Virus record (IMG/VR): IMGVR_UViG_3300027712_000086
Location: 1 to 32,792 of that record
Source: a virus
Reading direction: 5' to 3' (one strand)
Length of the DNA: 32,792 nt
Shown piece after piece: positions 9,259-16,393 of this stretch; within the stretch, counting starts at the first letter, position 1, and every line of letters begins with the position of its first letter. The notes under the pieces were generated by a model. That model did not search any database. It saw only the letters and a list, made by a program, of their open reading frames with translations, and had not been told where the DNA came from. The translations under genes and the position numbers were made by a program.

Positions 9259-9849
9259 TTATTCCACCACTTCTTCTTTGCGAGGTCTGCCAGCCTTCTT
9301 GGTTTTCAATTCCGCAATCATCGCACGAAGTTCAGCCATTTCAGCCTCTTGAGTCTTCAATTTTTCATCTGTTTCGGCGCGGATTTTGTCCATCATTTGG
9401 CTATCTTGCGCTGCATTAATGAATGCTTGCGCCTTGCCTCGGAGTTCGTTGAACCCCATAATCTTGTTGCCTGCGGAGTCCGGCAGCTTGGCAAACTGGT
9501 CAATTGTGAAAATGTTGAGTGCCCTAAATTCGGCCTTTTGCGTGTCGCTGATTGCTGCCCATGCCTCAATTGGTGTGCCATCGGATTTTTGCTCTTTCTT
9601 TTGCTCAAACCGTGCCCACTCAATTGGGAATTCTTCCATGTCGCTTTCGCGCATTGGGCGGTCAACCACCAGTGTGGAATCGCCTGGAACCAGCTTTTTC
9701 AAGTAGATTTTTTCCTCAAAAATGGGGCGTTTTTCGAGTTCTGACTTGTAATTGTTCTTAATCTGTACAGCATGGAAAAACACCGCCATCTTGCCTCGGT
9801 TGTCTTCCATGAAACTTTCGTTTGTCCATCCAGCCGTTTCGTTCTTCAT
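9259..9849 (-). CDS. Coiled-coil protein with AT-hook-like tail, 196 aa
   Basis: Residues 15-100 are a mixed domain (KMAVFFHAVQIKNNYKSELE, then KKLVPGDSTLVVDRPM and FPIEWARFEQKK). Residues 100-140 carry IDQFAKLPDSAGNKIMGF, like a short helix-hairpin-helix. Residues 140-185 form a clear coiled coil (KIRAETDEKLKTQEAEMAEL). The end is KKAGRPRKEEVVE, containing the GRPRK core of an AT-hook, which binds the minor groove of AT-rich DNA. The family is common in podovirus head regions but has no known function. It overlaps the second DUF115 gene by ATGA. Confidence 0.65.
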   Translation of the reverse strand: MKNETAGWTNESFMEDNRGKMAVFFHAVQIKNNYKSELEKRPIFEEKIYLKKLVPGDSTLVVDRPMRESDMEEFPIEWARFEQKKEQKSDGTPIEAWAAISDTQKAEFRALNIFTIDQFAKLPDSAGNKIMGFNELRGKAQAFINAAQDSQMMDKIRAETDEKLKTQEAEMAELRAMIAELKTKKAGRPRKEEVVE

Positions 9850-10580
9850 GCCATTTCCTTTAGTTGAAGTGCCGTTTCTTGCATAAGCCCGTCACCGAAA
9901 AATGCGATCTCCGCATCCTGAGTTGTGATGAATTGTTCCATCTCAATCGCTGCCTGTAGCATCTGCCTAGTGGTCTGAAATACTCGGTTTCCAGCTTTCA
10001 CCATAATTTTAGCTTGTTCTTTGCCCAAATGTGCCCCAGCGTGCCGGTCAGTCGTAAATGAGCAATCCATGCCGTGGATGTTAAACCGCCGATAGCCAAG
10101 CGCCGCCATGACGTTCATCGCCCGCTGACCGACTGAACTGCCGCCGCCAATCATGCTGTTTGCGCCCTCGGGGTGGTTTTGCATCACCCATGCCACGGTT
10201 TCTAGATCATCGCCGTTAATCAAATGCCAAAGCCGCACCTGGCGGCCCTTCAGCACTTCCCAATATTTTGGGTGGCACACGGTTGCCATCAGGTAGATGG
10301 TCTTTGCCTGCGGGTTTTGCAGCATCCGTGCTTTATGTTCCCGAGGGTCGCAGTCCACATGGAAATCCGGCACGATGCCCCGTTTGACAAGGTAGTCGTG
10401 CGCCCCTGATACCGTAACAATGGGCCGCTTTATGAGTCGCCAAGTGTCGGCAAGGCTTGGGCCATAGCAGACAATGGATGCCCATTTGTCATTAAATTTG
10501 GGCTTTTTTTTGAGCATTTGCCCATGCGCTTGCGACATTTGAGCATGGCGCTCGGCGTTACTTAGGACACCTTGTAGCAT
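9846..10580 (-). CDS. DUF115 / MptE-like protein, 244 aa
   Basis: This is a Rossmann-like DUF115 (6-hydroxymethylpterin diphosphokinase MptE-like) domain. VCYGPSLADTW (residues 38-47) forms the first nucleotide loop, SGAHDYLVKRGIVPDFHVD (58-76) is the second core strand, and MIGGGSSVGQRAMNVM (143-158) is the third. The same three motifs occur in the N-terminal half of the 544-aa protein two genes upstream, so the two are paralogues. Relatives include sugar-modifying proteins in flagellin and surface-glycan clusters. A GAGG site precedes the ATG, which overlaps the methyltransferase gene by 19 bases. The real substrate is unknown; a glycan or nucleotide-sugar role is inferred from its neighbours. 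Confidence 0.75.
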   Translation of the reverse strand: MLQGVLSNAERHAQMSQAHGQMLKKKPKFNDKWASIVCYGPSLADTWRLIKRPIVTVSGAHDYLVKRGIVPDFHVDCDPREHKARMLQNPQAKTIYLMATVCHPKYWEVLKGRQVRLWHLINGDDLETVAWVMQNHPEGANSMIGGGSSVGQRAMNVMAALGYRRFNIHGMDCSFTTDRHAGAHLGKEQAKIMVKAGNRVFQTTRQMLQAAIEMEQFITTQDAEIAFFGDGLMQETALQLKEMA

Positions 10581-11164
10581 TCAATCCTCATGTCTCGGAA
10601 CGGGAAATGATAGCGCGGATCAAAGAATTCGATGCGTTCCATGCCCACCGATTGCAGCATATCGCGCAACGGGTTTTGAAACCAACCCCACCGATGGCAC
10701 ATAGCAGGGTCTTTGTGCTTGGGGTCGCCCCATAAAGCATAGGTAACCATAAACGGTTGCAAAGGCTCTTTATGCACCACGCAATTGTGGATGTAGGCAA
10801 ACACTTTGTCCATGCAAGGCAATTCAAGAATCATTTTGCCGCCTGGCTTGAGAACACGCATCCATTCAGACAACAGGGCGTGTACTTCCCATTCGTAAAA
10901 ATGCTCCAAAACATGAATTGCGGCGACCGCATCGGCTGAGTTGCTGGCAAGTTCCAGCTTACGCAAGTCGCATTTGATGTCCGATGTTTCGGAATAGAGG
11001 TCTACGTTTACCCAGCCGTTCCAATGCTTTTTTCCGCATCCGAGGTTGTAGGCCGTTTCGTAATCGTCTTCCATGCATCGATCACTATTTGCGGCGAGTA
11101 TTTTTCCATCACGAATTGTTGCGCCGCCAAGATATTGCTTGATACGTTCTTCTGTGTTGTCCAT
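10562..11164 (-). CDS. Class I SAM-dependent methyltransferase, 200 aa
   Basis: Motif I is YNLGCGKKHWNGWVNVDL (about residues 39-56), the acidic loop is DAVAAIHVLEHF (78-89), and motif IV/post-IV is VLKPGGKMILELP (104-116). This is the common small-molecule or sugar methyltransferase type found in glycan clusters. I choose the ATG at 11164 because AGAGGG lies 6-7 bases upstream. That start makes a 157-base overlap with the preceding glycosyltransferase gene; the ATG at 11074 shortens the overlap but has no ribosome site. Between two DUF115 genes, it probably methylates a glycan or its precursor. Confidence 0.8.
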   Translation of the reverse strand: MDNTEERIKQYLGGATIRDGKILAANSDRCMEDDYETAYNLGCGKKHWNGWVNVDLYSETSDIKCDLRKLELASNSADAVAAIHVLEHFYEWEVHALLSEWMRVLKPGGKMILELPCMDKVFAYIHNCVVHKEPLQPFMVTYALWGDPKHKDPAMCHRWGWFQNPLRDMLQSVGMERIEFFDPRYHFPFRDMRIECYKVS

Positions 11165-12642
11165 TCGATGCCCTCTTTGATGTTGCCAATCCAAATGCCA
11201 GGGAAACCCTCCAATGCTGGATGCAGCTCTGCGACTACAAAACACCCTTGACGGGTCGCCTCAATTGCCCGATTTGGGCTTTTGTAGGTATCGGTGGCGG
11301 GGATCACCACAATGTCAGCGCGGGCAAATTCTTCCAACATGGTTTCATGCGACCAAGGGATTGCCCCGCCAAAGTTGGACACCACCCGCAGCGGATAACG
11401 CTCAATGTCCGGCAAGATGCGCTGGAGGCTTTGCTTGTTGACGGCGTGCCCATACCACAGCAGATTCACGCCGTTGCAATGCGGCGGCATCTCATCGTAC
11501 TCAAATGGGTCAGGAATGACCGCGGCATCTTTGCCTAATGCTTTGATGCGCTTTGCCATTTCTTGGGTTGGGCAAGTCACCACATCAGCAATCCGCAGCG
11601 CCTCGGCATAGTGCGTCCAATCAAAATGGTCATCGCAAAAATCCACGATTACCCGGGCGCCACGCGCCTTGGCCCGCGCCATTTCCATCAATTCATGCGC
11701 TTGGGGCTTGGCAAACACCAATGTGCCTGCGGTCAAGTCGTTAAGGCTTGCCCATGTGCCTGCCGGTATCTTTGCGCGGTAACGCCAGCTTGCCGACCAA
11801 ACATCACCAAAATGAATGAACGAAACCCGATCATTTTGCTGTGCTTGGGTATTGATGATGCCGCCTAGTTCCATCATGTTTTCTGCCCTTTTGCGGATGA
11901 TGGCTTGGATTAGCCCATGCCCGTGACCATTGAATACCGCATCCGGTAGGTAATCGTAGTAGGTTTGGAAATGCTCGGCCTGCAACGCCATTGCCGTGTT
12001 GCAGTAGAAAGTCTCGCCATCAAGTTCGATTCTGACTTCAATCAAGCTGTCGCCGTCTTTTAGTCCATCACCATTGACCCGCAGCATTTCGCCATCGTTG
12101 CAGGAATCGTAGCCAAACAGTTCAAATTTTCGCCAGCCAAGAACATAAAACAACGACATGGCCCGCAGGCCGGAAGTTGTACCGCCGCCAATCAGCATAG
12201 AGTTTTTGGGGCGGTTTTGGCCTTTGGTAAGGTATGGATGCCAAAGGGTGACATCGCAGCCTGCAAGGTTGTCAAACATCGCCGGATGGCATTGTGAGGC
12301 AATCATGTACTTCACGGCCTTGTGGGGCTTGTAGAACGCGATCCGATGCTCTTGTGGGTCGATTGCTAGGGCGTAATCAGGAATCACGCCGTTGTCAATT
12401 AACCAATCGTGTGCGCCCTTGATGGCAACAACCGGCGCACCGGCGGCTTGCATCTTTTTGATGAGTTCTATTTGCCCTCTAACGCTTGGGGCGCTTGCTA
12501 CCAGCAAGATCGAGCCGGTCTTTGCCGATTCAGCTTGCTTGACTTGTGCAAAGCCTCTAGCAATTGCCGCATCCATGTGCGCGAATAACGTCTCGTCATC
12601 CGCGACACATTGACCGTTAACTTTGAGAGGTAAAAAACTCAT
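11008..12642 (-). CDS. DUF115 - glycosyltransferase fusion, 544 aa
   Basis: The N-terminal half (about residues 45-200) is a DUF115/MptE-like domain: LLVASAPSVRGQ, then KGAHDWLIDNGVIPDYALA and MLIGGGTTSGLRAMSL. The C-terminal half (about 270-530) looks like a GT-B glycosyltransferase: ARVIVDFCDDHFDWTHY, ADVVTCPTQEMAKRIKALG, VIPDPFEYDEMPP, NLLWYGHAVNKQSL, and late SPNRAIEATRQGCFVVA, the sugar-nucleotide-binding region. It should transfer a sugar to a virion or host glycan, but donor and acceptor are unknown. I use the ATG at 12642; a TTG sits one codon upstream. The GGGG of its weak ribosome site lies within the arm of the terminator before it. Confidence 0.8.
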   Translation of the reverse strand: MSFLPLKVNGQCVADDETLFAHMDAAIARGFAQVKQAESAKTGSILLVASAPSVRGQIELIKKMQAAGAPVVAIKGAHDWLIDNGVIPDYALAIDPQEHRIAFYKPHKAVKYMIASQCHPAMFDNLAGCDVTLWHPYLTKGQNRPKNSMLIGGGTTSGLRAMSLFYVLGWRKFELFGYDSCNDGEMLRVNGDGLKDGDSLIEVRIELDGETFYCNTAMALQAEHFQTYYDYLPDAVFNGHGHGLIQAIIRKRAENMMELGGIINTQAQQNDRVSFIHFGDVWSASWRYRAKIPAGTWASLNDLTAGTLVFAKPQAHELMEMARAKARGARVIVDFCDDHFDWTHYAEALRIADVVTCPTQEMAKRIKALGKDAAVIPDPFEYDEMPPHCNGVNLLWYGHAVNKQSLQRILPDIERYPLRVVSNFGGAIPWSHETMLEEFARADIVVIPATDTYKSPNRAIEATRQGCFVVAELHPALEGFPGIWIGNIKEGIEWTTQKNVSSNILAAQQFVMEKYSPQIVIDAWKTITKRPTTSDAEKSIGTAG

Positions 12643-12643
12643 C

Positions 12644-12671
12644 AAAAAGACACCCCGCTTCTTTGGCGGGG
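12644..12671 (-). terminator. Intrinsic terminator after the capsid block
   Basis: On the minus strand a 6-bp GC stem (CCCCGC pairing with GCGGGG, 12653-12658 and 12666-12671) encloses a 7-base loop. It is followed by TGTCTTTTT at 12644-12652. It lies 12 bases after the stop of the decoration gene and ends at the start of the glycosyltransferase gene. It should reduce transcription from the capsid genes into the sugar island. Confidence 0.8.
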
Positions 12672-12683
12672 CATCAGTTTGCT

Positions 12684-13217
12684 TTAGACAGGGTTAGATG
12701 TCAGTAAGCCAGCATTGTTGACCATGCAATATGGTGCAGATGCCGAGGTTGCCGAAGTGTTAGCCACGATACCTTGGATGTAACCGGAAGACACGGTTGT
12801 ATCGTCCAATTTACCAGCGGTAGCTGTGGTGTACAACGGCACTTTGGGGTTGCAAGCAATCAACAAGTTAACGCGCAACATACCGTTAATGCCGATCCAG
12901 CCGTAGTAGCTAGAGGCAATTGCGGTTTGTGCAAAGCCAACCATTGGATAACCCAACGCAGCAGCATTTGTGGTGGTCACGGGCACAGCACGCATCACGG
13001 GAGTCAAACTCGCCGAATCAGCAAATGTGGACATGATCACCGCATCAAACTGAGAGATGTCGGATTCGGCGCGGGCAAAAATGTACACGCCGTTATTGCT
13101 AGTACTGACCCGACTACCAGGGGTAACGGGGAACAGGGTAGTGGAACCGGCAGACGTAGACGCATAGGTTGCGGTTAAGTCAATACCAATTTTTCCATCG
13201 GTGACGTAATCAGCCAT
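12684..13217 (-). CDS. Probable capsid decoration/head protein, 177 aa
   Basis: The protein is almost wholly beta-strand and rich in Thr, Ser, Ala and Gly. It reads GKIGIDLTATYASTSAGSTT, then VYIFARAESDISQFDAVIM, GYPMVGFAQTAIASSYYGW and MLRVNLLIACNPKVPLYTT. It lies 11 bases after the major capsid gene behind a strong AAGGAG ribosome site and is followed by a terminator. Small beta proteins in this place usually coat or stabilise the capsid. Assignment to decoration is from position and composition; I recognise no exact family. Confidence 0.7.
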   Translation of the reverse strand: MADYVTDGKIGIDLTATYASTSAGSTTLFPVTPGSRVSTSNNGVYIFARAESDISQFDAVIMSTFADSASLTPVMRAVPVTTTNAAALGYPMVGFAQTAIASSYYGWIGINGMLRVNLLIACNPKVPLYTTATAGKLDDTTVSSGYIQGIVANTSATSASAPYCMVNNAGLLTSNPV

Positions 13218-13228
13218 GATGATTCTCC

Positions 13229-14209
13229 TTATTCAGTCATAACGCCTTGGAACTGAAGTCCCGAGGCAGTCATATTGCCAGCCCATCCAATCAGGCGCAC
13301 GATTGCGTCCTGGTTGGTACTCATGCGCTCATCGCCGATTGGGACGAAATTGCGGTTGGTGTGTGGTCGGAAGAAAATGTACTTGCTATTCAAGAAATAG
13401 CCAGTCGAGGTGGGGATATTGCCACCAATACCACCGTCCAACACCACATCAGCGTTCATGTACTTGCTTGCAACAAAGCCGAGTTCAGCCATCTTGCTAG
13501 AGCCAGGGAAACGCTGGATGTTTTGCAGGGAAGACATAAAGAATCCCCACAGGTTGTTGTCCAACAAAATCAAGTCAACCACATCGCTACCGCGCGAGGT
13601 CTTAGCATACAGGCGGTTAAAACCGGTCTGAATGTTGGAAGACGATGCGGACACGCCGAGGTCGTTTGAAAAGTCAAACGTCTGATTGCGCCAAAAAGAC
13701 CATGTGCTGCGATCAATACCGCCAACCACGCCGGTTGCCGGATTAGCGACCACCATAGCTTGCAGACCGGTGATCTGCTTGCCGTTGTTGGCTGTGCCGT
13801 CCGAATAGATACCAGTCGAGATCAAGTTCTCAATCGATGCCTCGGCAACGTCCAAACGTGCGTCAAACAAATCGATGATCTGTTCTTCGCCACTGTTTTG
13901 GAGCATTTCCAAGCCATTGATGGTCACAGCGACTGCGGCCTGCTTGATGGGGAACTGAGCCGCGCTGATAACGTCCGCAGGGCTAATGTCCAAGACTTCA
14001 GCGCCTGAGTAGTACATTGCGGTACTGTTTGCTTGGAACGACAATTCTTGCAGAATGGTCGAACCGCCGGTGAACGGCTTGTACCGTCCTTTTTCACGCA
14101 AACGGGTCAGCAAAGCATTGTTTTTGGTCACGTTATCGGCGACTGTGCCGGAACGCGATTCAATGGTCGTTGCCAAAACGTCTGAGTAGTTTGCATTTGC
14201 AAATGCCAT
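13229..14209 (-). CDS. Major capsid protein, 326 aa
   Basis: The N-terminus YSDVLATTIESRSGTVADNV then TKNNALLTRLREKGRYKPF is the start of a well-known podovirus major capsid family. The core follows with GGSTILQELSFQANSTAMYY, DISPADVISAAQFPIKQAA, VAVTINGLEMLQNSG and the long spine helix IDLFDARLDVAEASIENL (about residues 110-135). The C-terminal half ends with LIGWAGNMTASGLQFQGVM. An HK97-type fold is expected for this family. The AGGAG site 6 bases before the ATG is one of the strongest in the window, as expected for the most abundant virion protein. The scaffold gene lies just upstream. Confidence 0.9.
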   Translation of the reverse strand: MAFANANYSDVLATTIESRSGTVADNVTKNNALLTRLREKGRYKPFTGGSTILQELSFQANSTAMYYSGAEVLDISPADVISAAQFPIKQAAVAVTINGLEMLQNSGEEQIIDLFDARLDVAEASIENLISTGIYSDGTANNGKQITGLQAMVVANPATGVVGGIDRSTWSFWRNQTFDFSNDLGVSASSSNIQTGFNRLYAKTSRGSDVVDLILLDNNLWGFFMSSLQNIQRFPGSSKMAELGFVASKYMNADVVLDGGIGGNIPTSTGYFLNSKYIFFRPHTNRNFVPIGDERMSTNQDAIVRLIGWAGNMTASGLQFQGVMTE

Positions 14210-14222
14210 GACTAACTCCTAT

Positions 14223-15278
14223 TTAACCGAAAGACCGTAGCGCATTGGCTATCACGGCCCGCCGGTCGGTTTGATTGATGACGGGGTTTGCGCTGCCACC
14301 AGGTGCGCCGCGCACACTTACCGCCGCTGTTCTTGCTCTCTGCACTTGGGCTTGCGCTTGCGTTGCTTGCTGCTGTTGAGCATACAAACTTTGCGCTAAT
14401 TGCGGATCAAGCCTAACTGCCGTGTCATATGCCAATTGCAATTTCTCGCGTTCGGACATCTGACTTGTGTCACCCAAAACCTGTGGCGCTTGGAGAAGCT
14501 GCAACATCCGGTCGGAGACTGCCTCAAAGTGCAAATTTGCGGGGTCGCTCGCAAACTGCTGGATAACAGAGAGTGCCCTGTTTTCGTTCGATTTCTGCGC
14601 TTGGTACTGCTGCTGCGTTATGTGTTGCGTCAGTTGCTGTACTTGTTGCGCGAGATCATTGTAATGCGAATCTTGCTGAACCGGTGCAGTCCCACCCAAA
14701 TGGGCGGAAACTTGGTCAATCGGAATCTGAAACTGCTGAATCATGTGGGCCACGGCCTGGCTCTTTTGTGCCGGTGTGCCCGTCCGCAGCAAAGCCGCAG
14801 TCTGCAAAAGGGGCGCAATAGCCTGCGCCGGAGTGGTGTTTTCGTTCCGCAAAATCCACTCATACGGGGCAAATTGCTCGGTAATGGCCCGTGCCTCGGC
14901 ATCCCGTGTTTTGTACTGGCTGATGCCCTTTTCGTAGTCGGCATCGCGTTGTGCAAAGGCTTGCTGAAGTTCCTGTGGGGCTTTTTCCCAATGGTCTTTC
15001 AGTTCAAGCCGCAGGGATTTGGGCATATCCACCCGAGGTTTTTCGGGCGTATTCGGTGCTTGGGATTCGTTAGTCGGAAATTTGGGCGCAAATTTGCCTT
15101 TTTCACGGGGTTGGCTTGGTTTGCTTTGATTTGCAGGGTCAGATGATGTTTTTGCCAATGCCTCGCGGATCGTGTCAGCACGGCTTGGCGGCTCGGCTGG
15201 CGGCGTAGATGCCGCAGGCGCTTCGGGTGTTGAAACTAAATCGGTTGTGTCGGGTGCGACAACTTCGTTTTCCATCAT
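14223..15278 (-). CDS. Scaffolding protein, 351 aa
   Basis: An acidic, Pro/Ser/Thr-rich disordered start (residues 1-85) is followed by helical charged segments: MPKSLRLELKDHWEKAPQEL, FAQRDADYEKGISQYKTRD. A long Gln-rich coiled region follows (about 205-300, with DLAQQVQQLTQHITQQQYQA). This organisation and the place directly before the major capsid gene match scaffolding proteins that template the procapsid and then leave. The ATG at 15278 overlaps the previous stop (ATGA), and AAGGA stands before it. The basic C-terminal helix (DRRAVIANALRSF) probably contacts the capsid protein. Confidence 0.8.
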   Translation of the reverse strand: MMENEVVAPDTTDLVSTPEAPAASTPPAEPPSRADTIREALAKTSSDPANQSKPSQPREKGKFAPKFPTNESQAPNTPEKPRVDMPKSLRLELKDHWEKAPQELQQAFAQRDADYEKGISQYKTRDAEARAITEQFAPYEWILRNENTTPAQAIAPLLQTAALLRTGTPAQKSQAVAHMIQQFQIPIDQVSAHLGGTAPVQQDSHYNDLAQQVQQLTQHITQQQYQAQKSNENRALSVIQQFASDPANLHFEAVSDRMLQLLQAPQVLGDTSQMSEREKLQLAYDTAVRLDPQLAQSLYAQQQQATQAQAQVQRARTAAVSVRGAPGGSANPVINQTDRRAVIANALRSFG

Positions 15279-15697
15279 TTCATCCTTTTCATTTGGTCGA
15301 GGGTCATTTTGATCATTTCCTTGCGCTCGGGCGGCGGTCGGTTGTGCAGTCGATTTGCCATCTCTACGTTCAAATTGCTGCGCTGAGTCGGCGCAATGGG
15401 TGCGCCTGGGCGGTCAAATTCTTGCACCCGTGCCACTTGTCCACGCAAACGGGCGGTATGTGCTTCTTTTTTCTTTTGCCATTGCGCTTGGGCGTATTTG
15501 ACATCCGAGTGGCCCATCTCAATGGTATCGGTTGCCTTTAAGTGTTCGCGCCATTGTGCGCGGCCCATAATCATCTGACCATCAGGCGACCGAAAAGGCT
15601 CAATGTCGCCAAAAACCATCATGCGGTCTGCGGGCGACCCTTTGCTTTTTTCATACGGCTCAGAGCCGTCACTCGGAAAAACCCATGTTTCTTTCAT
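15275..15697 (-). CDS. Conserved head-region protein, 140 aa
   Basis: The function is unknown. The N-terminal half (KETWVFPSDGSEPYEKSKGS, then RMMVFGDIEPFRSPDGQMIM and GRAQWREHLKATDTIEMG, residues 2-63) is a compact domain that recurs before podovirus scaffold genes. The C-terminal half is a basic helix (YAQAQWQKKKEAHTARLRGQ). It ends KMTLDQMKRMK. ATGA overlaps at both ends tie its translation to the scaffold and to the preceding gene. A head-assembly role is inferred from position only. Confidence 0.65.
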   Translation of the reverse strand: MKETWVFPSDGSEPYEKSKGSPADRMMVFGDIEPFRSPDGQMIMGRAQWREHLKATDTIEMGHSDVKYAQAQWQKKKEAHTARLRGQVARVQEFDRPGAPIAPTQRSNLNVEMANRLHNRPPPERKEMIKMTLDQMKRMK

Positions 15698-16056
15698 AGC
15701 ATTTCCAGTAGTTGTGCGATTTCTTCGTCATCACGCCGCAATCTTATCCGAAATTCAAGCTGCCTTACTTTTTCCATCATGGCGGCATAGTCGATAGGAT
15801 CACGGGCGGCAATCTCAATGGCTTGAATTGGTGCGCTAGTTATTTCCTCGCGTTCGGCGGGCGGCAAGCCAAACAAAGCTTCGCGCAGTTTTACCTTACG
15901 CTGTTTTTCTGCCCGCCTATCAGCGTCCCATTGTTGATCGCGTTTCTTTTCATCGAAGCCAAAATGCCCGCCTAATGGAATTTCTACGGGTACAGGCGGC
16001 GTAGTTCCATAAATTGTATTAAACGGAAGTGCGGCAAAGGCTGAAAAGCCAAACAT
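15694..16056 (-). CDS. Conserved head-region protein, 120 aa
   Basis: The start MFGFSAFAALPFNTIYG is typical of a small podovirus family of unknown function. The middle is a charged helix (DEKKRDQQWDADRRAEKQRK) and the end a second helix with EKVRQLEFRIRLRRDDEEIA. No ribosome site is visible before the ATG; the spacer instead holds the inverted repeat at 16068-16081. It overlaps the next gene by ATGA. The function is unknown. Confidence 0.65.
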   Translation of the reverse strand: MFGFSAFAALPFNTIYGTTPPVPVEIPLGGHFGFDEKKRDQQWDADRRAEKQRKVKLREALFGLPPAEREEITSAPIQAIEIAARDPIDYAAMMEKVRQLEFRIRLRRDDEEIAQLLEML

Positions 16057-16067
16057 GATTAGTCGTT

Positions 16068-16081
16068 TACCATTTATGGTA
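16068..16081. repeat. Short perfect inverted repeat in the spacer
   Basis: TACCAT and ATGGTA are perfect arms separated by two bases, within the 27-base spacer between two head-region genes. It would form a small hairpin in the leftward transcript just before a gene with no ribosome site. It is too short and lacks a T-run, so I do not call it a terminator. Confidence 0.45.
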
Positions 16082-16083
16082 CG

Positions 16084-16383
16084 TCAGACTGCTTGTGCGC
16101 CATTCATGTCATCTTGAGCCATCACCCATGCGTAGCACTTAGCCAAAAAAGTATCGCCAGCTTTAGCCTCTATTTCTGCCAATGGGCAATGGTAACGGCG
16201 AAAATCTACATCCCGTGTGTCCTCATCACTAGGTTGCGTAGCATAACCAGCAACATCAATTGTCACGCCGTGGCGGGAATCTGCAATACGGGTACGGCTC
16301 ACGGATGCCGAGATAATGCGAAAGTAAGCACCCGCAAATGGAACGCCATATTGGGAAGTGGAGAGGTTTAGTTGAATAGCCAT
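16084..16383 (-). CDS. Small beta-rich virion-region protein, 99 aa
   Basis: I choose the ATG at 16383 (MAIQLNLSTSQYGVPFAGAY), since AAGGGA lies before it and the upstream in-frame start would run into the previous gene. The protein has several strands (FRIISASVSRTRIADSRHG, VTIDVAGYAT) and ends FLAKCYAWVMAQDDMNGAQA. I recognise no family. It follows the YadA-like gene after 10 bases, which suggests a partner in the fiber or head-fiber assembly. Confidence 0.65.
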   Translation of the reverse strand: MAIQLNLSTSQYGVPFAGAYFRIISASVSRTRIADSRHGVTIDVAGYATQPSDEDTRDVDFRRYHCPLAEIEAKAGDTFLAKCYAWVMAQDDMNGAQAV

Positions 16384-16393
16384 TTTGTTTCCC

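Noticed and set aside
14400-15146. Long open frame of 248 codons on the plus strand
   Set aside because: It is antisense to the scaffold gene, has no good ribosome site, and its protein has no recognisable motif. The scaffold frame explains the base pattern.
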